From positions 16,783 to 80,782 of the forward strand of contig DYTN01000007.1 of NCBI GenBank assembly GCA_020725925.1: 64,000 nucleotides of DNA. Reading direction: 5' to 3'. Position 1 is the first letter of the stretch. Each line of letters opens with the position of its first letter. Below the pieces are notes generated by a model. That model was not told the origin of the DNA. It was given only the letters and a program-made list of their open reading frames with translations, and did not search any database. Shown one piece after another: positions 8,739 to 17,615 of this stretch. The DNA comes from Methanobacteriota archaeon (lineage in GTDB: Archaea; Thermoplasmatota; Thermoplasmata; UBA10834). The position numbers and the translations under genes were made by a program.

Positions 8739-8787
8739 TTCCTGCAAGCGTGGGCGCGACAATGGCCGACCGGGACTCCAGCTAAAC

Positions 8788-8797
8788 GCTTAAGTAC
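8788..8797 (+). promoter_or_regulatory. TATA-like box that decides the start of the next gene
   Basis: The AT-rich cgcttaagta lies so close to an upstream ATG at 8800 that transcription should begin after that codon. This favours the ATG at 8830 as the true start. Confidence 0.5.
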
Positions 8798-8829
8798 GGA
8801 TGCCCAGGATACTCGTCCTTGGGGATCAA

Positions 8830-9078
8830 ATGGTCGAGGCAGAAACGGCGGCGCAGGTTTCCAAGCTGTCGATGCAGATGAGCATCTTGTTCGGGATCAT
8901 CGGCGTCGGCCTGCTGTATCTTGCGATCGGCATATCAGACGCGTCGAACGAGGTCAAGATAATCTGGGCGAGCGGCCTCTCGCTGACTGTCGCGTTCATG
9001 TTCCTTGTCATATGGACCATGGCGAGAGACAGCATACTGTCGCGCGAGAGGGAGCTCCGAAGGAAGCTGATGCCTTAG
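8830..9078 (+). CDS. small two-helix membrane protein
   Basis: 82 residues with two hydrophobic helices (ILFGIIGVGLLYLAIGI and WASGLSLTVAFMFLVIW) joined by a short charged loop, then a basic tail (RERELRRKLMP). The family is not recognised. The start at 8830 was chosen from the TATA position; an ATG at 8800 would add ten residues. The gene converges on the Fe-S oxidoreductase gene, with the two stop regions overlapping by four bases. Confidence 0.65.
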   Translation: MVEAETAAQVSKLSMQMSILFGIIGVGLLYLAIGISDASNEVKIIWASGLSLTVAFMFLVIWTMARDSILSRERELRRKLMP

Positions 9079-10229
9079 GCAGCCTTCCTGTTGTTCCCGT
9101 TCCCCTTTTCCACGTCCTGGGCCGAGTCCAGGAGCAGCTCCATCAGGTCGACGACCTTGATTCCTGGGACGGTCCTCAGTTGGGTCTCGCAGAACGGGCA
9201 CGAGGTCACGATGGTCGTCGCGCCCGTCGCCCTCGCCTCGGCGACCCTCTTCGTCGCGAGCTCCCGGGAGAGCTTCGGAAACGCTGACTGGAGCCCAGCC
9301 CCCGCGCCGCAGCACCTGGACTCGTACCTGTTGTTGGGCATCTCCACGAGCGTCCCCACAGCATTGACGATCTCCCTGGGCTCCTCGAACACTCCCCCGA
9401 GCCTTCCGAGGTGGCAGGGGTCGTGATAGGTGAGGCGCTCCGTGGACCGCTTCAGGTCGAGCTTCCCTTGCCTCACGAGTCCGCTGATCTCCTGTGCTAC
9501 ATGCCTGACATCGATCTTCACCCCGGACGATTCGACCGACTTCTTCAGCGTGGTGTAACACCCTGGGCACGCAGTCACGATCTTCTTGATGCCAAGCGAC
9601 TCGAACTTGCGCATGTTCTCCCGCGACAGCTCCTCGAAGGCCATTGTCTGGCCCACTCTGAGGAGCGTGGACCCGCAGCACGGCTCGTCCTGACCCATCG
9701 TGGCGAACTTCACGCCAGCCCTTTGGAGCAGCCTCGCGCTGGCGACTAAGCTCCTGTTCAGGGGCTTCGTGACGGCCGAAGTGCATCCGGCGAAGAACAG
9801 CACCTCGGGGCCTCCAGGAGAAGCTTTTGATATGTTCAGTCCCTTCGTCCACCTGTTCCTCGCACTCCTTGGCTGAAACCACGGGTTGCCGTAGTTCTTG
9901 ATGCTGGCCAGGAGGGAGGAGTGTTCCTTCATCGGCTCGACGCCGTGCTTGAGCAGGTACTCCCTAAAAGCACGCGTGTGCTCGGTGTTCTTCAGCGAGC
10001 ACCACCTGTCGCAGTTGCCGCACAGGGTGCATTCGAACGCCGCCTGGACCACGGCCGGCGTGATCTCGAACCTGCCCTGGAGCAGGCCGAGCATGGTCCT
10101 GTTCCTGCCCCTCATGCAGAGCGTCTTCACCTTGAGCGTCTGGTACACCGGGCAGCCCCTCTCGCAGAAGCCGCAGGAGGTTCCGAAGCAGGTCTCGAGC
10201 TCCTCCCTGAACTCCTCGAGGCCATTCAC
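9075..10229 (-). CDS. GlcF/LutA/HdrD-like iron-sulfur subunit with two CCG domains
   Basis: 384 residues from a GTG that overlaps the stop of the FAD subunit gene. Two ferredoxin-type cluster sites lie at the N-terminus: CFGTSCGFCERGCP, whose first Cys is spaced five rather than two residues from the next, and CTLCGNCDRWCS. Two cysteine-rich CCG domains follow (FFAGCTSA with DEPCCGS, and YHDPCHLGRLGG with SRCCGAGAG). Such subunits pass electrons between an FAD-linked 2-hydroxyacid dehydrogenase and a quinone or heterodisulfide-like acceptor. Overlap with the FAD gene shows that they form one enzyme. Confidence 0.85.
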   Translation of the reverse strand: MNGLEEFREELETCFGTSCGFCERGCPVYQTLKVKTLCMRGRNRTMLGLLQGRFEITPAVVQAAFECTLCGNCDRWCSLKNTEHTRAFREYLLKHGVEPMKEHSSLLASIKNYGNPWFQPRSARNRWTKGLNISKASPGGPEVLFFAGCTSAVTKPLNRSLVASARLLQRAGVKFATMGQDEPCCGSTLLRVGQTMAFEELSRENMRKFESLGIKKIVTACPGCYTTLKKSVESSGVKIDVRHVAQEISGLVRQGKLDLKRSTERLTYHDPCHLGRLGGVFEEPREIVNAVGTLVEMPNNRYESRCCGAGAGLQSAFPKLSRELATKRVAEARATGATTIVTSCPFCETQLRTVPGIKVVDLMELLLDSAQDVEKGNGNNRKAA

Positions 10230-11671
10230 CTGCCGGCCCCCTCGCGCCCGAACTTCTTGCCCGGGTTCATGATGCCCTTCGGGTCGAACAGCCTCTTGAC
10301 CTCCCTCATGTACTTCAGGGAGGCGCCGTGCTCCAGCTCGAGGTACGGGGCCTTCTGGTAGGTGTCGCTCATGAAGGTGCTCATGGTGCCTTCGAAGGCC
10401 ACCGCGAGCCTGCTGAGCTCGTCGTGGAACTCCCGGAACCTCCTCACCTCGTCCTTGTCCCTGTAGTTCACGAAGACCGCGCAGGAGAGGGAGAAGCCGA
10501 TGCTGTTGGGATGCGCCAGGTACGCGTTCATGCCTATGATCTCGAGCCCGTGCTTCTCGGCCACGCTGATGAACTTGTGATAGAACTCCTCGAGACGGCC
10601 GACAGGCACTCCCGGATCTGCCGCGCCGAACTTCTTCTTCGTCTGCGAGTCCGGCCACGTCTGCTTGAAGGGCTCGAAGTCCAGCGTATACTTGGACATC
10701 CACCATGAGTCGACTATCTCGCGCTCTTCCACGAGCTGGGCCTCGAACTCCTTGGCGATCTTGAGCGCGTGTGCCCTGTGCGAATCCACGACCTCGACAT
10801 CGCCTGCGAAGGCTATCGCGAGCAGGGCCTCCGCCCATTGTGGGATGTCCGGGTCCTTCCCGTGCTTTAGCTTGTAGCTGTGCGTGTAGAACCTGAGCCT
10901 GCGCTTGCAGTTGATGTGGGCGGCCTCTATGCACAGGCCTGCTTTCAGGAGCCTGCTGAGGTAGTCGACCGCAGCGCCCATGCGTGGGAATACGAGCATG
11001 TCGACCCTGCGAGACGGAGGGATCGGTTCGAGCTTCAGCGTCGCCTCGGTGATGATTCCGAGCGTGCCCTCGCTCCCCGCGAGCAGGTCCTTGAGCTTGT
11101 AGCCCGAGGATGTGAAGTGGGCCTTCCTGTGGCCCAGCTCGAGTATCTCGCCCGTGCCTGTGACAATCTCCGCGCTCAGCAGGCAGTTGAGTATCTTGCC
11201 GTACCTCACCCCGAATGTGGAGTCGTTGTCGCAGGCGATTGCGGAGCCGACCGTGCTGACCCATTTCGATTCAGGCTGATGCGGGAGCCAGAGGTCGTAG
11301 GGCTGTACCGCGTCGTTGACCTCCTGGAGCGTCGCCCCTGCCTGGGCCCTCACCGTCTGGTTCTTGGGATCGATCTCCACTATCGCGTTCATTGTGGTCG
11401 TATCGACGTAGATGCCGCCGAATATCGGGACAGCGCCGCCGAGCATGCCCGTGAGGCCGCCGCCCGCAGTCACGGGGATGTCGTGGGCATAGGCGATTTT
11501 GACCAGCCGCTGGACGTCCTTGGTCGACCTCGGCAAGACGACGACGTCTGGCGGGACGAACTCGTCCGGGGTTCTGGGGCTCCAGTCCGCCCCGTACACG
11601 AACTTCTCGGAGGGATCTGTGAGGACCTTCTCCCTGCCGAGGACCGCCACGAGTTCGTCTATGTATGTCAT
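10226..11671 (-). CDS. FAD-binding 2-hydroxyacid dehydrogenase (GlcD/D-lactate dehydrogenase-like)
   Basis: About 481 residues from the ATG at 11671 (MTYIDELVAVLG); an upstream start at 11704 is possible. The FAD-binding PCMH domain shows VVLPRSTKDVQRLVKIAYAH, TAGGGLTGMLGGAVP and GSEGTLGIITEATLKLEP. The C-terminal domain ends in the conserved RLFDPKGIMNPGKKFG. The family oxidises D-lactate, glycolate or related acids. Substrate is not predictable here. Translationally coupled to the iron-sulfur gene by a GTGA overlap. Confidence 0.88.
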   Translation of the reverse strand: MTYIDELVAVLGREKVLTDPSEKFVYGADWSPRTPDEFVPPDVVVLPRSTKDVQRLVKIAYAHDIPVTAGGGLTGMLGGAVPIFGGIYVDTTTMNAIVEIDPKNQTVRAQAGATLQEVNDAVQPYDLWLPHQPESKWVSTVGSAIACDNDSTFGVRYGKILNCLLSAEIVTGTGEILELGHRKAHFTSSGYKLKDLLAGSEGTLGIITEATLKLEPIPPSRRVDMLVFPRMGAAVDYLSRLLKAGLCIEAAHINCKRRLRFYTHSYKLKHGKDPDIPQWAEALLAIAFAGDVEVVDSHRAHALKIAKEFEAQLVEEREIVDSWWMSKYTLDFEPFKQTWPDSQTKKKFGAADPGVPVGRLEEFYHKFISVAEKHGLEIIGMNAYLAHPNSIGFSLSCAVFVNYRDKDEVRRFREFHDELSRLAVAFEGTMSTFMSDTYQKAPYLELEHGASLKYMREVKRLFDPKGIMNPGKKFGREGAGR

Positions 11672-11730
11672 CTGTGCCAGGTTGTCAGCGGAATGCCGAT
11701 ACAAAAGCTTGATTGATGTACAATGTTGCG

Positions 11731-11748
11731 CCGCCGCCCCCGCGGCGG
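11731..11748. repeat. perfect GC inverted repeat before the HD-domain gene
   Basis: ccgccgc and gcggcgg flank a CCCC loop, giving a seven-base-pair GC-only stem between the divergently transcribed FAD dehydrogenase and HD genes. It lies ten bases before the HD start codon and just upstream of its AAGGA site. It could be a regulator site or an mRNA hairpin; nothing more can be said. Confidence 0.5.
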
Positions 11749-11758
11749 TTCAGAAGGA

Positions 11759-12709
11759 ATGATTCAATATCCCACCTGGGCATTCGAGCTGCGTCACAGG
11801 CAGGTGGATCAGATGGCCGAACAGGTGTTGGAGAGCGGCTTGCTGTACGGGTTGAAGATGCCCTCGTCATACACGGAGCTCGAGGAGAGGTCCGTGAGGA
11901 CGATCTTGGATGAGCTGAAGGACTGCCCGAACGCCCTGAAGCTGTTCCAGATGCTCCAGGCAGACGAGGAGACCAACACCTACCTCAGCCTCGCCAACTA
12001 CATCGCCGTGAGAAAGCTGGGGTACAACGACCACGGCCCGATCCATGCGAGGATCGTGACCGCGAACGGGCTCAGGCTGCTGAGGATCATCCTCGACAGC
12101 GATGCGGTCGCCCTGGACTCCGTCAAAGGGCTGGGGATGTCTGAGGACGATGCGCACCTGATCGTCGTCGCTGGCTGCTTCCTGCACGACATAGGCAACG
12201 CGGTCCACAGAGAGGAGCACGAGGTGTTCAGCGTGATCCTCGCCAAGGGCATCCTGGAACGGCTGCTGCCTTCGCTGTGCCCAGATGTGGGGAAGAGAGT
12301 GGAGGTCACGGAGCAGATCCTTCACGCGCTCTACGCCCACGACGTAGGCGAGAACGCGCTCACGATAGAGAGCTCGATCATCGTGATAGCGGACGGGTGC
12401 GACATCACGAAGGGCAGGGGAAGGCTCTCGTTCGACCTCGGCAAGCACGACATACATTCGATCTCAGCCTTGTCAATCGAGTCCGTCGACATACACAAGG
12501 GCAAGACGAAGCTCATTGAGATCGAGGTCAAGATGTCGAACTCGGCCGGAATATACCAGGTTCAGGAGACCCTGGGGAACAAGGTCGCGAACAGCCCCTT
12601 GAGGGACCATGTCGAGATCGTCGCCGACCTTACTCCCTCCAAGACGCATCCGGAGACGCGCATACTGGACAGGATAGTCTTCTCGAACGGCAAGTACAGG
12701 AACATCTAG
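11759..12709 (+). CDS. HD-domain phosphohydrolase
   Basis: 316 residues from the ATG at 11759 (MIQYPTWAFELR), behind GAAGGA. The HD signature is present: His in NDHGPIHARIV, the HD pair in GCFLHDIGNAVHREEHEV, a later His in HALYAHDVGE, and Asp in IVIADGCDITKGRGR. Family members hydrolyse nucleotides or cyclic nucleotides with divalent metals. The C-terminal 100 residues (IEIEVKMSNSAGIYQVQE onward) form an additional domain I do not recognise. Its 3' end overlaps the convergent transporter gene by four bases. Confidence 0.82.
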   Translation: MIQYPTWAFELRHRQVDQMAEQVLESGLLYGLKMPSSYTELEERSVRTILDELKDCPNALKLFQMLQADEETNTYLSLANYIAVRKLGYNDHGPIHARIVTANGLRLLRIILDSDAVALDSVKGLGMSEDDAHLIVVAGCFLHDIGNAVHREEHEVFSVILAKGILERLLPSLCPDVGKRVEVTEQILHALYAHDVGENALTIESSIIVIADGCDITKGRGRLSFDLGKHDIHSISALSIESVDIHKGKTKLIEIEVKMSNSAGIYQVQETLGNKVANSPLRDHVEIVADLTPSKTHPETRILDRIVFSNGKYRNI

Positions 12710-13560
12710 AGCGAGAAGAGCGGGATCGACACCAAGAGCATGGCCAGCGCCATCAACTGCCTGAGGCTGAGCCGCTCCTTGAGCCTGATCTTGGCTGCGG
12801 CGATAGTCACTATCGGGTAGAGGTTCGTGATCGGCGACACTATCGAGACATCGCCGTTCTCTATGGCCAGGTAGAGCGTGATCCCCCCGCCGGCGAAGCA
12901 CAGCAGAGAGAGCTCGAGCAGCCACTTGTTTGACCTGGGCGTCTCGAACCTGCCCTTGGCCGTCCCGATCCAATAGACGGCCCAGATGCTGGGACAGACC
13001 AGTGCGTACATGCCGATGAAGTTGGTGTTGCCGATATCCGTGATGACGTCCTTTGCCAAGGCTGCCGACGTGCCCCAGAAGAACAGCGAGCAGGCAGCGA
13101 ACGCTATGCCCAGGAGCTCCGTTCTCTTCTCTTTGTTGTTGCCCGCCGAGTACGTGAAGACGAGCATGCTCGCGACCACCAGCGCAACCCCCGCGCCCTC
13201 CCCGAGGCTCATGTCCTCGCCCAGGAACACAAGCGCGAGCACGACGGTCCAGGGCGCATACGCGCCGGCAATCGTGCCGACGATGCTGACCTTGCCATGC
13301 CTAAGCGATTCGTAGTAGGTGACGTAGGCGAAGCCCGAGAGCGCAGCGGCAGCCGCGGCCCACAGCCAGGTCTCAAGTCCAAAAGTGCCGGGCTCGTGCA
13401 GGAGGAGCCAGTAGACGCCCCACATGACGAGCATGTTGCCCCCGAGGAGCACCAAGAGGCCGGCGGATGCGGCGTCTGCCCTGGTCTCCTTGGCGAAGAC
13501 CTGGCCGAGACCGTACATCATGATGGTTGCCAAGGAGAACGGCAGCCAGAGAAGCTCCAT
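12706..13560 (-). CDS. EamA/DMT-superfamily transporter
   Basis: 284 residues and about ten hydrophobic helices in two repeated EamA units. The first ends around AALSGFAYVTYYESLRHGKVSIVGTIA..PWTVVLALVFLGE and the second around GDVSIVSPITNLYPIVTIAAA..RLSLRQLMALAMLL. The family exports or imports small metabolites such as amino acids or nucleotide sugars. Specificity cannot be predicted. The N-terminus (MELLWLPFSLATIMMYGLGQVF) is a normal first helix. Confidence 0.88.
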   Translation of the reverse strand: MELLWLPFSLATIMMYGLGQVFAKETRADAASAGLLVLLGGNMLVMWGVYWLLLHEPGTFGLETWLWAAAAAALSGFAYVTYYESLRHGKVSIVGTIAGAYAPWTVVLALVFLGEDMSLGEGAGVALVVASMLVFTYSAGNNKEKRTELLGIAFAACSLFFWGTSAALAKDVITDIGNTNFIGMYALVCPSIWAVYWIGTAKGRFETPRSNKWLLELSLLCFAGGGITLYLAIENGDVSIVSPITNLYPIVTIAAAKIRLKERLSLRQLMALAMLLVSIPLFSL

Positions 13561-13630
13561 CAGACGCGTGCATGACCATGGCCTAGATATACCTTGCCCA
13601 GCAAACGCACCGTCGGGGGCAGAGTCTCGG

Positions 13631-13885
13631 TCATGTCATGCCCTTTGCGCGCATGTCCTTCTCGAACAGGGTTCTGCCCCTGTAGTCTATCCTGAGAATC
13701 CTGTGGTACGGGATCGTCGCATCGTCTGTCTCGAAGAATCCCCTCCCCAGGGACGAGATCCTGTCCCCAGCAATCTTGAGCACGTCTCCAGGCGCTCCTC
13801 GGTGGATGTACCAAATCACCGCATCTGCCAGGGATTCGCCCTCAGTCCACCTGAGCTTGTTCAGAACATCCCTTGGATAGACCAT
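13631..13885 (-). CDS. DUF504 (UPF0248) family protein
   Basis: 84 residues. It starts MVYPRDVLNKLRWTEGESLADAVIWYIHRG and has the conserved core TIPYHRILRIDYRGRTLFEK. Both are typical of the small archaeal DUF504 family, which has been linked to RNA repair and RNA-modification contexts by neighbourhood. No catalytic residues are established. Confidence 0.85.
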   Translation of the reverse strand: MVYPRDVLNKLRWTEGESLADAVIWYIHRGAPGDVLKIAGDRISSLGRGFFETDDATIPYHRILRIDYRGRTLFEKDMRAKGMT

Positions 13886-13955
13886 CTAGAGGACGATTCC
13901 CTTGCGGGCGATATCATCGTTTCGGAGCTAGCGCTCAGGTCCTGCGTCCAAGCAC

Positions 13956-15145
13956 TCAGCCGAGCTTCTCCACGATCTTCTCCGCAAGCTCCAGCACCTT
14001 GGCGTACTCAGCCTCCTTTGGCGGGCCCTTGACGTCCACGACTCCGAGGACCTCGATCTTGGTCCCCTCGAGGAACGACTGGAGCTGCCTGACCGCTCCG
14101 CCCGACCAGCCGTGCGATGTCAGCATGACGGCGTGCTTCGTCGGTGCACGCAGCGTCTTGACGAGGAGCGCGGCATAGGCTCCTACTGGATGCATACCGC
14201 TCAGGACTGTTGGGGCACCTACCACCAGGACAGGGGAGTCCACCAACTCCTTGGCGACATCGCCGATGTCCGATGCTGTGAGGTCGAACATGTTGACGAT
14301 GACACCCTTCTTGACCAGCGCCTCCTTGAGCGCGTTCACCAGCTTCCCAGTGCTGCCCCACATGGTCACATACGCCACCAGGACCTTCCTCTCCATCTTC
14401 TCCGCGGTCCAGTTGGTGTAGGCATCAAGTATGATCTTCGTGTCCCCCAGATTACTCCGTGGGAGGGCGCGATGATTTTCGGGCCCAGTTTCTTGACCTT
14501 CTCGAGGGCGTTCTGCCCCGGCTTCCTGAAGGGCATCATGATCTCCGCGAAGTACAGCTTGGCCATGTCCACTGCCAGCTCGTTGCCGTACTCCTCCGCG
14601 TAGAACGCTCCAGCGGCCACGTGCGAGCCGAAGAAGTCGCACGGGAAGAGTATCTTGTCCTCCTCCAGATAGGTAAAGATCGTCTCCGGCCAGTGCAGCC
14701 AAGGAGCGTCCACGAACCTGAGGGTCTTGCCGCCAAGATCGATCCTGGTCGTCTCATCGACGACAAGGATCCTCTCGGGGTCGATATCGAAGTACATCAT
14801 GGCAGCCTCCTTGCCCTTGGCCCCGGCCACGAGCTTCGCGTTCTTCGCCACGGTCAGCATGAGCTTCGTAGCGTTCGCGTGGTCTGGCTCCGCGTGGTTC
14901 ATGATGATGTAGTCTATCTTCGCCGGGTCTGCGTGCGCGGATATCTTGTCCAGGAGCTCCTGCTCGAACCCTGGGTTGACCGTGTCGATCAGGGCTGTCT
15001 TCTCCTTGCCCACGACGAGATACGCGTTGTAGCTCGTCCCGTGAGGCAGCGGGATGAGACCGTCGAACAGTCTCCTGTTGTGGTGCTTGATCCCAACCCA
15101 AAACACGCCTGGCGCTATCGAAATCGTGCCGCTTGGCATCGCCAT
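13956..15145 (-). CDS. A-type flavoprotein (FprA-like), interrupted by a single-base frameshift
   Basis: The N-terminal part is a metallo-beta-lactamase domain with the diiron-ligand motif NHAEPDHANATKL and a final PSHGVIWG (about residue 231). The C-terminal part is a flavodoxin domain in another frame, with the FMN loop VTMWGSTGKL. The join falls at a run of five C on the plus strand, 14444-14448. One extra base there restores TrpGlyAspThr and one 396-residue protein of normal family length. Family members reduce O2 or NO with a diiron site and FMN. A sequencing or assembly indel is the simplest explanation; a real mutation or programmed slippage is possible. Confidence 0.8.
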
Positions 15146-15274
15146 CGCATCATCCTCTTCGTGCTGCGAATATTGAGCGGGTTATTAGACTTGTTGCTGA
15201 CGAACACCCTCGGCCTCTGGGTGGTCCCAGCTGATGCGAACGGTTAATTCGAGATATCCCGATATGGATTTCGA

Positions 15275-16906
15275 GTGCGGAGCTTGATCGAAGGCAACAT
15301 CGTGGACGTCCGGCACAAGAAGATCTTCCCTGGGAGGGTCGAGTTCGAGGGGGGCAGGATCAAGAGCGTAGAACCAGTGGGAGGCGACCTGCAGGGGTAC
15401 ATCATCCCCGGACTGATAGACTCGCACATACATATCGAGTCCTCCCTGGTCGTGCCATCCCGGTTCGCCGAGGCCGTCGTCCCCCATGGCACTACGACCG
15501 TCATCACAGACCCGCACGAGATCGCGAACGTCCTGGGCCTCCAGGGCATCGAGTACATGGTCAAGGATTCGAAGACCGTGCCGCTGAGGGTCTACTTCAC
15601 GGCGCCATCGTGCGTCCCCGCGACCACCTTCGAGACCTCCGGGGCGAAGCTGGGGCCAGCGGAGATCGAGTCCCTGCTCGCCAGGGAGGAGTTCGTGGCC
15701 CTCGGGGAGATGATGAACTATCCGGGGGCGATCGCCCAAGACCCTGAGGTGATGGCCAAGATCGATGTCGCCAAGAGGCTGGGCAAGCCGATCGACGGCC
15801 ACTGCCCGATGTTGCTCGGGGATGGCCTGAAGGCATATGCGAAGCTCGGGATAACGACGGATCACGAGTGCACTTCCTCCGAGGAGGCCCAGGCGAAGTA
15901 CGCCGCTGGCATGATGGTCATGGTGCGCCAGGGGAGCGCGTCGAAGAACCTGCCGGCACTGGCGAGCTTCGCGAAGAAGCACGAGTTCCTCCTGGTGTCC
16001 GATGACAAGAGCGTCTCCGACCTGATGCTTGGGCACCTGGACAAGTCGCTCGCCGAGGCCGTCTCGCTGGGCATCGACCCCCTGCACGCACTCCGCGCGG
16101 CGACGATCAACCCTGCACTGCACTACAAGCTCCCCCTTGGGGTGATCGAGCCTGGCATGGCAGCGGACGTCGTCAGGGTCAAGGACCTCAACGGGTTCGA
16201 GGTCGAGGAGGTGTACATCGAGGGGAACCTCGTGGCCTCCAGCGGGGCAGCCAAGTTCGAGGTCAAGCCGAAGGAGATGGTCAACCAGTTCGTCCTCCAG
16301 AGAAGGATTCCGTCCGACTTCGACGTCCAGGCAAAGGGCCCGATGGCCGAGGCGCGCGTGATCGGCGTTGTGCACGACGAGATAGTCACGAAGAGCCTGA
16401 CTGCGACGCTCCCTGTGGACAACGGCCGGGTCATGCCCAACATCGACCAGGACATCCTCAGGATAGCCGTCGTCAACAGGTACAGGGACGCGCCTGCGAG
16501 CAACGCGTTCGTGAAGGGGTTTGGCCTCAAGTCCGGCGCGATTGCCTCGACCGTCGCCCATGATTCCCACAACATCATCGTGGTGGGCACGAGCAACGAG
16601 GACATGGCCATGGCTGTGAACACAATCATCCAGGAGGGCGGCGGGTTCTGCGCGTGCGCTGCTGGCAAGTCCAACATGCTCAACCTGCGCGTGGCCGGCC
16701 TCATGTGCACCAAACCAGTGTTCGACGTGAGAAGGGCCCTCGACTCTCTCCACGAGAAGGTCAAGGAGCTCGGGTGCAAGGCCGAGAGCCCCTTCATGAC
16801 GATGTCCTTCCTGAGCCTTCTGGTCGTCCCCAGCCTGAAGCTCGGGGACAAGGGTCTGCTCGACGTTGAGTCGTTCAAGTTCGTGAGCGTGCTCACGAGC
16901 CCGTGA
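15275..16906 (+). CDS. ade: adenine deaminase
   Basis: 543 residues from a GTG start, the usual length. The amidohydrolase metal motif is IIPGLIDSHIHIESS. Other markers are ALGEMMNYPGAI, DGHCPML and DDKSVSDLMLGH. The C-terminal domain has VAHDSHNIIVVGTSNEDMA and ends in the conserved LSLLVVPSLKL region. It converts adenine to hypoxanthine. The hypoxanthine phosphoribosyltransferase gene follows 54 bases downstream, giving an adenine-to-IMP salvage route. Confidence 0.95.
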   Translation: MRSLIEGNIVDVRHKKIFPGRVEFEGGRIKSVEPVGGDLQGYIIPGLIDSHIHIESSLVVPSRFAEAVVPHGTTTVITDPHEIANVLGLQGIEYMVKDSKTVPLRVYFTAPSCVPATTFETSGAKLGPAEIESLLAREEFVALGEMMNYPGAIAQDPEVMAKIDVAKRLGKPIDGHCPMLLGDGLKAYAKLGITTDHECTSSEEAQAKYAAGMMVMVRQGSASKNLPALASFAKKHEFLLVSDDKSVSDLMLGHLDKSLAEAVSLGIDPLHALRAATINPALHYKLPLGVIEPGMAADVVRVKDLNGFEVEEVYIEGNLVASSGAAKFEVKPKEMVNQFVLQRRIPSDFDVQAKGPMAEARVIGVVHDEIVTKSLTATLPVDNGRVMPNIDQDILRIAVVNRYRDAPASNAFVKGFGLKSGAIASTVAHDSHNIIVVGTSNEDMAMAVNTIIQEGGGFCACAAGKSNMLNLRVAGLMCTKPVFDVRRALDSLHEKVKELGCKAESPFMTMSFLSLLVVPSLKLGDKGLLDVESFKFVSVLTSP

Positions 16907-16930
16907 CCGCCAGGGAGCGGGGAAACAACG

Positions 16931-16937
16931 TTTATTA
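16931..16937 (+). promoter_or_regulatory. TATA box for hpt
   Basis: tttatta at 16931-16937 is about 26 bases before the ATG at 16961. That distance implies a leaderless or nearly leaderless transcript. Confidence 0.65.
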
Positions 16938-16960
16938 CCCCAATAGCGATTCGTGCATCC

Positions 16961-17518
16961 ATGGCACTGGAAGCTCTCAAAGCGTCGCTCCTCGAATCCC
17001 CGGTCGTCAAGCGCGGCGATTACGACTACATGGTCCACCCCATCACAGACGGGATACCCCGGGTCGAACCTGCCATCTTAAAGGAGGTCGCAGACGCGAT
17101 GGCCGAGATCGGCAACTTCGACTGCGACGTCATCATGACAATCGAGGCCCTCGGCATACCCCTCGCGACCACCCTGGCCCTCAAGACCGGCAAGCCGTTC
17201 AACATCGTGAGGAAGAGGATGTACGGCCTTCCTGGCGAGGTCAACATGTCTCAGGTCACGGGGTACTCGAAGTCCCAGCTCTTCATCAACGGCATCAAGG
17301 CCGGGAACCGCGTGGTCATCGTCGATGACGTGATCAGCACGGGCGGCACGCTCTGGGCGCTCGTCGAGGCCCTGAAGTCGATGCAGGTCAAGATCGTGGA
17401 CATATTGGTCGTCGTCGAGAAGACGGACAAGAAGGCCGAGATCGAGAGGAAGCTCGGGTGCCCGATCAAGACCCTCGTCAAGGTTGACGTCGTCGGCGGG
17501 AAGGTCGTCGTGCTGTAG
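16961..17518 (+). CDS. hpt: hypoxanthine/guanine phosphoribosyltransferase (archaeal Hpt type)
   Basis: 185 residues, as in archaeal Hpt. The PRPP-binding signature VVIVDDVISTGGTL is at about residue 122. An upstream KPFNIVRKRMYGLPGE segment and FDCDVIMTIEALGIPLA are typical of the archaeal purine phosphoribosyltransferases. It converts hypoxanthine and guanine to IMP and GMP. An adenine phosphoribosyltransferase assignment is possible by family, but the adjacent adenine deaminase makes hypoxanthine the likely substrate. It has its own TATA box. Confidence 0.85.
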   Translation: MALEALKASLLESPVVKRGDYDYMVHPITDGIPRVEPAILKEVADAMAEIGNFDCDVIMTIEALGIPLATTLALKTGKPFNIVRKRMYGLPGEVNMSQVTGYSKSQLFINGIKAGNRVVIVDDVISTGGTLWALVEALKSMQVKIVDILVVVEKTDKKAEIERKLGCPIKTLVKVDVVGGKVVVL

Positions 17519-17615
17519 CGGCCGCTTCCTGATATCAGAGCACATCGTCCAGATGCGGCATTCTGTTTGAAGCAAAAGGGTTCATCTAAGTAGCACCGCG
17601 CGAAGCCTACGTGCA

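Noticed and set aside
10230..11264. Long N-terminal extension of the iron-sulfur subunit on the minus strand
   Set aside because: It overlaps the FAD subunit gene in another frame and has the Arg/Gly-rich composition of a GC shadow. The GTG at 10229 fits coupling.
15185..17038. 617-residue minus-strand frame opposite adenine deaminase
   Set aside because: Its composition is a His/Arg/Leu-rich shadow, while the opposite strand encodes clear adenine deaminase and Hpt motifs.
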